In this document: positions 37,364 through 44,634 of the stretch, in pieces | Layout of the letters: each line of letters begins with the position of its first letter | Position numbering within the stretch: the stretch's first letter is position 1 | Assembly (NCBI RefSeq): GCF_003260125.1 | Contig: NZ_QHKO01000013.1 | Coordinates: 1 to 64,000, forward strand | DNA: 64,000 nt | Source of the DNA: Lujinxingia litoralis | Lineage (GTDB): Bacteria > Myxococcota_A > Bradymonadia > Bradymonadales > Bradymonadaceae | Direction: 5' to 3' | Notes under the pieces: generated by a model | Seen by the model: only the letters and a program-made list of their open reading frames with translations | Told to the model about the DNA's origin: nothing | Databases searched by the model: none | Position numbers and translations under genes: made by a program

Positions 37364-39349
37364 GGCCTTCCCCCGGGTCAGCCGCATCACCAGATCGCGA
37401 AGCTCTTCCAGCAGGCTCATGTACTCCCCGCCCCCTTTCTGAATCACCTGCGTCGCGTTGCCGGCCAGGCGAGTGTAGTCCTCGGCGGTGAGGTACTTGG
37501 CAGTCATCACGACCACCGGCACGTCGCGAAACGCGGGGCGCTCGCGAAAGCGCCTCAAAAACTCAAATCCGTCGACCTGGGGCATCATCAGGTCCAAAAA
37601 GACCAGACTCGGCTCAATCGACTCCAGCCGCGCCAGCGCCTCCGCCCCGTTGCAGGCCGCGCTCACCTTAAAGCCCTCGCGCTCCAGATGCCGCACCAGC
37701 ATCTGACGGGAGGCCTCGTCGTCTTCGACCACCAGCACATCGCCATCCTGAGCCGCGCTCTCATAGGCCTGCATCACCTCGATCAGCTCACGGCGATCGA
37801 CGGGCTTGGACATAAAGTGGTCCGCCCCATACGCCAGCCCGCGCTGCTTCTCGTCGACGAAGGTCAGCATGATCACCGGGATGTTGCGCAGCCTGGGGTC
37901 CTCTTTCAGACGTCCCAGCACCGACCACCCGTCCATCCGCGGCATCATCACATCAAGCGTGATCACATCGGGGCGCACCTCCGCTGCCAGCCGAAGCCCC
38001 TCCCGCCCATCACGCGCACAGACCACCCGGTGTCCCACCCGCTCCAGCGTACGCTTGAGCACCCCACGCGTGTCGCGATCGTCGTCAATGACCAGCACAA
38101 CCTTGCCGCTTTCCTCGGCGACCAGCGTCTGAACACTCCCGGGCTCCTCGGCCCCCTCCCCCACCCAGGCCCGTGGAATCCCCAGCTTCACCACCGTCCC
38201 CCGGCGCAGGCTTCGCTCCACATCATAGCTCACCCCCAGCAGCTCACCGAGTTGCCGGACCACCGCCTGCTCCAGACGTCGCGCCCTCCCCCGACGCCCC
38301 GGCGAAAGATCCACCACCTCAAAGCCGACCCGATCCTCCTCCAGACTCAACCTCACCGACACTTCGTCGGCCGTCGTAAAGCGCACCGCCTCACCTAAAA
38401 CCCCGGTCAGCAGCTGATGCAACTTCTCCGAATCACCGTGGACCCCGCCAACCGATTCCGGTCGTTCCACCCGCAGCTCAATCCCTCGGCGCTGCGCCAC
38501 CTCACTCATCTGCTCAATCACCGCGTCGACCACGTCATCAAAGATGAGCGCCCGCACCTCCACCTCGACGTTGCCCGCTTCCAGCTGCGCCAGCGCCACA
38601 AGATTGCTCACAATCCCGAGCACCTCGGCCCCCGACTGCTCAATCCGTGAGAGCTTCTCCAGCACGTGTCCGGCGCCCCGCGCTCCCAGCTCCTCGCCGA
38701 GCATTTCCGCATACCCGATCATCGCATTGATCGGCGTACGCAGCTCATGACTCATCATCGCCCAGCGCCGGCCCGCCATCCAACCGACCAGCGCCTGGGT
38801 CAGCAAGCCCCGCATCGCCTCGGCACGCGCGAGTTCCTCCTCCCCAAAACGCTGCGGCTCCGAATGCACACAGAGCCACAACGCCGGGTTCAGCGCCGTC
38901 CCCACATTCACCATCATCACCGACGCCACCGGAACCTCCACCGTGGCGAGCATCGTCTTCCAGGCGGCACTATCACGCACATCTTCGAGCACCAGCGAGG
39001 TGCCCTCGAGCACCGACTCGGTCAACGCTCCCACCCACCATTGAAGATTACCCAGCCGCGGATCGCTGGCCGCCACCACGGTGAGTTCCCCGTCATCGCG
39101 CACCGTCAAGACGGCCCCGCCTTCTCCGCCGACCAGATCGTCGAGCAGCCCCACCACCGCGGAAAATCCCTTCTGGGCCCCGCCCTGGCTGAGCAACTCG
39201 ATGCCACGCATCAGGGTCTGATGGCGCCGGCGCAGCTCTTCCAGCTCGGTACGATCAGCGATCGGCTCCTCTGGGTGATGATCTGCACTCAATGCCACGT
39301 TCACTACTCCCGCGCTCTCGGTGGAGCTACGCAAACCACCGCGATTCAT
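37352..39349 (-). CDS. GAF - HisKA - degenerate ATPase - REC - REC hybrid histidine kinase
   Basis: About 665 residues. An N-terminal GAF-like sensor (about 45-180) is followed by an intact phosphoacceptor H-box, MMSHELRTPINAMIGY (His201). The ATP-binding domain is eroded: the N box is LHQLLTGVLGEAVRFT without its Asn residues, and no DxGxG G1 box is present (VVDLSPGRRGRARRL instead). Two receiver domains follow with Asp466 (VITLDVMMPRMDGW) and Asp586 (FLDLMMPQVDGF). No membrane segment. It is probably a phosphoreceiver or pseudokinase, not an autokinase. The start is uncertain: ATG at 39349, or GTG at 39298 with a better-spaced GGGAG. Confidence 0.8.
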   Translation of the reverse strand: MNRGGLRSSTESAGVVNVALSADHHPEEPIADRTELEELRRRHQTLMRGIELLSQGGAQKGFSAVVGLLDDLVGGEGGAVLTVRDDGELTVVAASDPRLGNLQWWVGALTESVLEGTSLVLEDVRDSAAWKTMLATVEVPVASVMMVNVGTALNPALWLCVHSEPQRFGEEELARAEAMRGLLTQALVGWMAGRRWAMMSHELRTPINAMIGYAEMLGEELGARGAGHVLEKLSRIEQSGAEVLGIVSNLVALAQLEAGNVEVEVRALIFDDVVDAVIEQMSEVAQRRGIELRVERPESVGGVHGDSEKLHQLLTGVLGEAVRFTTADEVSVRLSLEEDRVGFEVVDLSPGRRGRARRLEQAVVRQLGELLGVSYDVERSLRRGTVVKLGIPRAWVGEGAEEPGSVQTLVAEESGKVVLVIDDDRDTRGVLKRTLERVGHRVVCARDGREGLRLAAEVRPDVITLDVMMPRMDGWSVLGRLKEDPRLRNIPVIMLTFVDEKQRGLAYGADHFMSKPVDRRELIEVMQAYESAAQDGDVLVVEDDEASRQMLVRHLEREGFKVSAACNGAEALARLESIEPSLVFLDLMMPQVDGFEFLRRFRERPAFRDVPVVVMTAKYLTAEDYTRLAGNATQVIQKGGGEYMSLLEELRDLVMRLTRGKASRG

Positions 39350-39823
39350 GCGCTCCGGACGACGGATCCCGCTGCCGCCCCTCACGCGCCTACCTTCAAT
39401 CATGTTGGACCCGGCAGTGTGCCCGGCACCTCGATGATTGTCGAGCACGAACCGAGCCAAGAGCCCATATTTAACATACCCCATACGCGGGATGCCGGTC
39501 ACAGCCTCTCCCATCGCCCCAACCCAACCTATTTAGGTCATCCCGCCAGCCCCGGCAGCACTCCTGCCCCCGGCCCGGAGACAGGAGCCGACACGGCGAC
39601 GTCCTCCCATTGTGCCATACTGGCGCACTTTGCTCCTCCTCCCGGGTCGATTCACACCGCCCCCTCTGCCCCCCAGAGCCGCTCCCGGCATCGGCATCCG
39701 ACTTGCCGAGCCCACCGACGACATGCCAACCTTCCGCGCTCAGATACGCGGACCACCTGTCCCACCTTAACCCGGCCTCCCGGCGCCACGCCGCGGAGCG
39801 CCCCCTCAATGGAGAGTGTACTT
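39350..39823. other. Divergent region between hybrid kinase and FKBP genes
   Basis: About 475 bases without a supported gene. It must carry promoters for both genes. I see no convincing -35/-10 pair, terminator or repeat. The plus-strand frame is open throughout but lacks coding features before the lipoprotein signal. Confidence 0.35.
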
Positions 39824-40384
39824 ATGTTGCGACGCCTCACTGTGTGGATGCCCCTGCTTCTGATCTTCCTGCTGGCCTGCGATTCGCCCCAGCCCGCCGA
39901 AACCACCGACAACTCCGCCGAAGCCGAAGCGCCCCAGGCCGAAGAGACCCCCGAAGCCGAAGCCCCCGAAGCTGAAAAGGCCCCCGAAGCCGAAGCTCCC
40001 GAAGCCAACGAAGATCCCCTGGCCGCTCCGGCCGACGTCGCCGCTCCCCCGGCGGACGCCGAGGTCACCTCCAGCGGACTCGCCAGTAAGGTCCTCAAGC
40101 CCGGCTCCGGCACCACCCACCCCACGGCCACCTCCACCGTCAAAGCGCACTACACCGGGTGGACCACCGACGGCAAAATGTTCGACAGCTCCGTGAAGCG
40201 CGGTCAGCCCCTGACCATGCCCCTGGATCGCGTCATCGCCGGCTGGACCGAAGGCGTCCAGCTGATGGTCGAGGGCGAAAAACGCCGCTTCTGGATCCCC
40301 CAGGACCTGGCCTACCGCGGCGCCCCGGGGGCCCCGGCCGGGATGCTCGTCTTCGACGTGGAGCTCATTGAGATCGTCAAGTAA
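39824..40384 (+). CDS. FKBP-type peptidyl-prolyl isomerase lipoprotein
   Basis: A 186-residue protein. The lipobox FLLAC is at about 14-18. An Ala/Glu/Pro linker spans about 25-75 (AEAPQAEETPEAEAPEAEKA and similar). A C-terminal FKBP domain shows VKAHYTGWTTDGKMFDSS, RVIAGWTEGVQLM, RRFWIPQDLAYRG and LVFDVELIEI, all with family-typical residues. It should fold prolyl-containing proteins in the periplasm, tethered by its lipid. The linker resembles that of the HMBD lipoprotein at 2011. The ATG has GGAG nine bases upstream. A large inverted repeat starts 12 bases after the stop. Confidence 0.92.
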   Translation: MLRRLTVWMPLLLIFLLACDSPQPAETTDNSAEAEAPQAEETPEAEAPEAEKAPEAEAPEANEDPLAAPADVAAPPADAEVTSSGLASKVLKPGSGTTHPTATSTVKAHYTGWTTDGKMFDSSVKRGQPLTMPLDRVIAGWTEGVQLMVEGEKRRFWIPQDLAYRGAPGAPAGMLVFDVELIEIVK

Positions 40385-40395
40385 GCCCCGCGTTT

Positions 40396-40480
40396 CATGG
40401 GGCTCCCGGCGCTGGCCACGCCCCGGGCGTGTACCTAGCTTCCAGCCTGAAACCTGACCACTGCCCCCGGGAGCCCCATG
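40396..40480. promoter_or_regulatory. 14-bp perfect inverted repeat covering the DUF427 start
   Basis: Arms 40396-40409 and 40467-40480 are exact reverse complements (CATGGGGCTCCCGG and CCGGGAGCCCCATG). The 57-base loop has its own small CGCC/GGCG hairpin. The second arm contains the GGGAG ribosome site and the AUG of the DUF427 gene. In an RNA the start site would be sequestered. Confidence 0.75.
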
Positions 40481-40939
40481 AGCCTGCACACATCCCCTTC
40501 TCAGGAATCGATCTGGGAGTACCCCACCCCGCCGGCCTTAGAGCCCAATCGGCGCCATATCCGTGTCCTGGTGGGCCGCACCGCCGTCGCTGACTCCACC
40601 CGCACGCTTCGCCTGGTACACACCGGCCACCCGCCCCATTACTACATCCCCCCCGAAGACGTGCGCCTCGACCTTCTCCAATCATCCTCCCACTGCAGCT
40701 TCTGCGAGTGGAAGGGCGTGGCCACCTATTTCGATCTTCGCCTGGGCTCCACCCTCATCGAAGCCGCGGCCTGGACCTACCTGCGCCCCCCCCGCAACTT
40801 CCAGGCGCTTCGCGACTACATCGCGTTCTTCCCCCACAAGGTCGACCGTTGCCTGGTCGACCACATGAGCGTCTCTCCCGAAGCCCAACCCGAACGCGGC
40901 GGCTGGATCACCCCCGACCTCGTCGGCCCCTTTCGCTGA
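40478..40939 (+). CDS. DUF427 family protein
   Basis: A 153-residue protein of the DUF427 family. It shows HIRVLVGRTAVADSTRTLRLV, HYYIPPEDV, SHCSFCEWKGVATYFDL and a late FFPHKVDRCLVD, the standard order. Family members are small globular beta-rich proteins of unknown activity. The start ATG and its GGGAG site lie inside one arm of a 14-bp inverted repeat. Cotranscription with the upstream FKBP gene (93 bases away) is possible. Confidence 0.88.
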   Translation: MSLHTSPSQESIWEYPTPPALEPNRRHIRVLVGRTAVADSTRTLRLVHTGHPPHYYIPPEDVRLDLLQSSSHCSFCEWKGVATYFDLRLGSTLIEAAAWTYLRPPRNFQALRDYIAFFPHKVDRCLVDHMSVSPEAQPERGGWITPDLVGPFR

Positions 40940-40944
40940 ATTCG

Positions 40945-41676
40945 CTACGATAAGTCGCCCAGCACCCGACGAAAGCCCACGCTTTGCCCGAGCACATCCA
41001 GCCGGAAATACTCCGGCACCCGCACCCGCCCCGTGCTCGGATGCCCCTCCACCTCTCCCCAGTCATCAGGCGGCTCCAGGTAAGCGTCGACCTCCAATGA
41101 GGTCCCATCCAGACGGCCCTCAATAAAACGCACTCCCGCCCCGATGCAGCCGTCGCCCAACACCTTGGTCACCCCCAGTGAGCCCCCGGCCTCCCTGACC
41201 TGCACCAGCTGGGGCACCAGCCCGTCCTGGCAGGGATATCCCTCCATCATCCACTGCCCACTGAGCGAAAACTCCCCCAGATCGGGACGTACCGGGGGAC
41301 CGGTCTCCGGATACACCCGCCGCATGAGCAGAGCACCATCGGCCGCCTCCAGATGCAGGCGATGGGCACCCTCGCTTCGAACCGCCACCGACGCATCCCC
41401 CAGACTCACCTTCCCCGAGGTATCCGGCTGCCCCTCCCAGAGCACCTCCCCACGCTGCCGACACGCGTCGTCGCGCATCACCCAGGCCAAAAGCTCCCCC
41501 TCCACGCGCTCCACCTCCACCAGCTGAGGCTCCGAGCCCTCCTGACACACCGTCCCCTCCACCGCCCAGGTCCCCTCGTACACAAAGGGCTCTTGATCCT
41601 GATCGCCACCGCCGCAGCCCAACATCCCGAGCCACACCACGCTCCCCGCGATCCAACCCACACCAGAAGCTCTCAT
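40945..41676 (-). CDS. Hypothetical lipoprotein with internal duplication
   Basis: A 243-residue protein. The signal ends in LGMLGC (Cys near 21). The mature protein has two related halves: GTWAVEGTVCQEGSEPQLVE and SGQWMMEGYPCQDGLVPQLV. Each is followed by a D-x-C (DDAC, DGC) about 25 residues later. This indicates a duplicated small disulfide-linked beta module of about 100 residues. No known family. It is convergent with the DUF427 gene; the stops are five bases apart. Confidence 0.72.
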   Translation of the reverse strand: MRASGVGWIAGSVVWLGMLGCGGGDQDQEPFVYEGTWAVEGTVCQEGSEPQLVEVERVEGELLAWVMRDDACRQRGEVLWEGQPDTSGKVSLGDASVAVRSEGAHRLHLEAADGALLMRRVYPETGPPVRPDLGEFSLSGQWMMEGYPCQDGLVPQLVQVREAGGSLGVTKVLGDGCIGAGVRFIEGRLDGTSLEVDAYLEPPDDWGEVEGHPSTGRVRVPEYFRLDVLGQSVGFRRVLGDLS

Positions 41677-41783
41677 CTCGTTTCCCTTATCCGTCTAATA
41701 AACGCGCCCACGACGATGGGGTCTCTTGTCATGACGGGCGCCCCAATCCCGAGGACACACGCTCACGCTTCATAGCTCTCGCC

Positions 41784-42743
41784 TCAGTGCACCATCAGCG
41801 AAAGCACCGGATGCCTGGCAAAGGAGTAGAGACGAGAGCAGAGGTTCTGCTGACAACTCACATTCCCCTCTCCCTCCAACGCCAGGGACCTGTGAACCTC
41901 CACCAGGCAGCTGGCAACCTCCCGGTAGCGCTCATCGGTGTAGCGGCCATAAACCATATGGTCCCCGCTTTGCCCATCATATCGCACCGAAACCCAGGCC
42001 TGCGCTCCCAGCGGCATCGCATCACCGCCGGCGTTCGCGATTCCCTGCCCCAGCGTGTGGCATTCGATCGACGCCTCAAAGACCTCTTCCCCACCGTCGA
42101 GGATCGCCCCGCTATGCGGACAGGGCGCCTCCTGGCCAAAGGTCATCGTACGCAGCGCCTCGCCAGGCTCCGCCCCGCCCAACCCGGCGCAGATCACCCC
42201 CTCGCCGGAGCAATTCGCACCTTTGGTCTGCGGGCCGAGCAGCCACACACTAAAGCCCAGCCGCTCCACATGCTCGGGCGCCTCCCCCTGAACCTCGGCC
42301 AACACCTCCCTCATCCGGGCCTGCACACAGCGCCCCAACGCCTCTTCGGCCTCCTTCCCCTGGATCTGCCCGAGCTCAAAACCCTCGGCCCCTCGCTCGG
42401 CGACGGCCTCAAAGTAAGCATTACTCGTGGCAAACCCCTTACCTGCACAGGCCTTAAACGCCTCGCTTTTAGCCTGCATCGCCTCCCAGCCCACGTTGCG
42501 AAACGCCGCCTCGGCCTTCAGCCGGGGCGACGTATCCTCGGGAGCTCCTTCCTCCACCGCCGACGGGTCCGGAAGAGAGGGCAGCGCCGCGCTGACCTCC
42601 GCCTCAAGCGCCTCGCCTTGCGAGGCCTCTTCCAAAGATGGCGCAGCCTCATTCGCCCCGGCGCCTTCGCCCGATGTGGGGCTTGCCAGACACCCGGTCA
42701 TCGCGACGAGCAGCCCCACAATGCAGATCCTTTGGTACGTCAT
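41784..42743 (-). CDS. Hypothetical lipoprotein, Cys-rich C-terminal domain
   Basis: A 319-residue protein. The lipobox VAMTGC is near 18. An Ala/Glu/Pro linker (to about 80) precedes a helical part and a C-terminal region with nine or so cysteines (NCSGEGVICAGLG, APCPHSG, SIECHTL, SCLVEVH, SCQQNLCSRL). Disulfides are likely outside the cytoplasm. I chose the ATG at 42743, with GAGG seven bases upstream, because it precedes the signal directly. The minisatellite array lies just upstream. Function unknown. Confidence 0.7.
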   Translation of the reverse strand: MTYQRICIVGLLVAMTGCLASPTSGEGAGANEAAPSLEEASQGEALEAEVSAALPSLPDPSAVEEGAPEDTSPRLKAEAAFRNVGWEAMQAKSEAFKACAGKGFATSNAYFEAVAERGAEGFELGQIQGKEAEEALGRCVQARMREVLAEVQGEAPEHVERLGFSVWLLGPQTKGANCSGEGVICAGLGGAEPGEALRTMTFGQEAPCPHSGAILDGGEEVFEASIECHTLGQGIANAGGDAMPLGAQAWVSVRYDGQSGDHMVYGRYTDERYREVASCLVEVHRSLALEGEGNVSCQQNLCSRLYSFARHPVLSLMVH

Positions 42744-42811
42744 AACCAACCTCATCTCGTTACTTAACCCGCGGCCATCCTCCTGAATGTACCGATAGAT
42801 TGCAACGGCGC

Positions 42812-43190
42812 CACCCGACTCCCACCTCACCCCTTACTCGCCCCCCTCCTCCCGGACTCAACCCCCATTCATTCCCTTGCCAGACCCCTCACCCTCAGAC
42901 TCAACCCCCATTCATTCCCTTGCCAGACCCCTCACCCTCAGACTCAACTCCCATTCAATCCCTTCCCAGACCACACACGCTCAGACTCCACTCCCATTCA
43001 ATCCCTTCCCAGACCCCTCACGCTCAGACTTAACCCCTATTCAATCCCTTCCCAGACCCCTCACGCTCAGACTCCACTCCCATTCAATCCCTTACTCGCC
43101 CCCCTACTTCCGGACCCGACTCCCATCTCACCCCTTACCCGACCTCCTGACCTTGAACTCGACTCCCATTCAATCCCTTACTCGTCCGCC
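42812..43190. repeat. 43-bp minisatellite, about eight copies
   Basis: Head-to-tail units of exactly 43 bases start at 42853, 42896, 42939, 42982, 43025 and 43068. Degenerate units flank them (42812-42852, 43111-43154 and 43155 on). The unit reads CAGACTCAACTCCCATTC then AATCCCTTCCCAGACCCCTCACGCT, with copies differing at a few bases. It is pyrimidine-rich on the + strand. It fills the divergent gap between a lipoprotein gene (-) and a MATE gene (+). The frame is open but no start or signal supports a protein. Confidence 0.95.
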
Positions 43191-43302
43191 CCGCCGCGCC
43201 CCCCACCTTAGCCTCCTTCCCGCGACTCCCCCTTGACCGCACAGCCCCCCCGGGCATCCTCTCCCTCGATGTCTCCTCTCCCCCTCGCCGGCACAGGCCC
43301 CC

Positions 43303-44634
43303 ATGCACACGCTCCTCCCTCTCAAACACCCCCACGACCGGGCCATCCTGGCCATGGCCATCCCCGCCATCGGCAGCCTCGCCATCGATCCCCTGGTCTC
43401 CCTGGTCGACACCATCTTTGTCGGTCACCTCGGCACCGCCGAACTCGCCGCGCTCGGCATCAACAGCGCGATCTTTGCGATGGCCTTTATCATCTTCAAC
43501 TTCCTGGCCTACGCCACCACCCCCAAGATCGCCGAACACCTGGGCCGCAACCGCCCCGAAGAAGCCTCCCAGGTCGTCGCCCACGCGCTCTGGCTCGCAA
43601 CCTTCTGCGGCGTGCTCATGACCGGTCTCCTCCTGGTCGCCGCCAACCCCATCCTCGACCTGATGGGCGCACAGGGCGCCGTGCTTAAGCCCGCTCAGAC
43701 CTACCTGCACATCCGAGCCTTTGCCGGCCCCGCCCTGCTGATCAGCACCGCGGCTCACGGCGCATTTCGCGGCATCCAGGACACCCGTACCCCCCTCTGG
43801 GTCACCGCTCTGCTCAACCTCATCAACCTCGTCCTCGATCCCCTGCTGATCTTCGGATTTGGCCTGGGCATCGCCGGCGCGGCCGCCGCTACCGTGGCCG
43901 CCCAGTGGACCGGTGCGCTGATCTTCGTGTGGCTCCTGGTCCTTCGCCGACGAGGCCCCCTCCACGTGCCCCGCATAGGGCCTTCGATCGCGGGGATGCT
44001 CCCCCTGCTCCGCGTAGGCAGCGCGCTCCTGCTGCGTACCGGCGCGCTGGTCGGCACCATGACGCTGGCCACCGCCGTGGCCGCTCGCCAGGGCACCCAG
44101 GCCGTGGCCGCTCACCAGGTGGCCAACCAGATATGGGGCTTCTTCGCCCTGCTCATCGACGCGCTCGCCATCGCCGGCCAGGCACTCCTGGCCGGGTTCA
44201 TCGGTCGAGGTGACATCGCTCAGGCCCGAGCCCTGGGCAATCGCCTCCTGCAATGGGGCCTGGCCTGCGGACTGACGCTCGGCATCGGCATCTGGCTCAC
44301 CGGTGCCTGGATCGCCCCGATCTTCACCTCCGACACAGAACTCGTAGCCCTGATCCTGACGCTCATCCCCTTTGTCGCCCTGCTTCAACCCCTCAACGCC
44401 GCGGTCTTCGTCTGGGACGGTCTCTTCATGGGCACCCAGGCCTTCCGCTTTCTGGCACTCGCCATGCTCATCAGCACCGCCGTGGCCGCCAGCATCCTCG
44501 CCGCCACACACGCCCTTGGCTGGGGCCTCTTCGGGGTCTGGTCCGCCATCACCGCGCTGATGCTCGTGCGCGCCATCACCCTGGGGCTGCCCTGGTGGCT
44601 AAAACGCGTCCCGGGCCTGGATACCGCTCCCTAA
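43303..44634 (+). CDS. MATE family efflux transporter
   Basis: A 443-residue protein with about 12 hydrophobic segments in two related halves. The N-terminal signature is AIPAIGSLAIDPLVSLVDTIFVGHLGT, followed by INSAIFAMAFIIFNFLAYAT; TAHGAFRGIQDTRTPL is typical of the DinF-like branch. MATE proteins export drugs or metabolites using Na+ or H+ gradients. No regulator is adjacent. Its stop codon overlaps that of the convergent HrpB-type helicase gene by four bases, so transcripts converge without a terminator. Confidence 0.9.
   Translation: MHTLLPLKHPHDRAILAMAIPAIGSLAIDPLVSLVDTIFVGHLGTAELAALGINSAIFAMAFIIFNFLAYATTPKIAEHLGRNRPEEASQVVAHALWLATFCGVLMTGLLLVAANPILDLMGAQGAVLKPAQTYLHIRAFAGPALLISTAAHGAFRGIQDTRTPLWVTALLNLINLVLDPLLIFGFGLGIAGAAAATVAAQWTGALIFVWLLVLRRRGPLHVPRIGPSIAGMLPLLRVGSALLLRTGALVGTMTLATAVAARQGTQAVAAHQVANQIWGFFALLIDALAIAGQALLAGFIGRGDIAQARALGNRLLQWGLACGLTLGIGIWLTGAWIAPIFTSDTELVALILTLIPFVALLQPLNAAVFVWDGLFMGTQAFRFLALAMLISTAVAASILAATHALGWGLFGVWSAITALMLVRAITLGLPWWLKRVPGLDTAP

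Noticed and set aside
38666..39823. N-terminal extension of the FKBP protein by 386 codons
   Set aside because: The lipoprotein signal starts at 39824 with a ribosome site; the extension overlaps the kinase gene antisense.
42812..43190. CRISPR array
   Set aside because: Units abut head to tail with no unique spacers, and no cas gene is nearby; it is a minisatellite.
42800..43236. Repeat-encoded Pro/Ser-rich proteins across the minisatellite
   Set aside because: Open frames come from a repeat unit with few stops; no ribosome site, signal or consistent frame, since 43 is not a multiple of 3.
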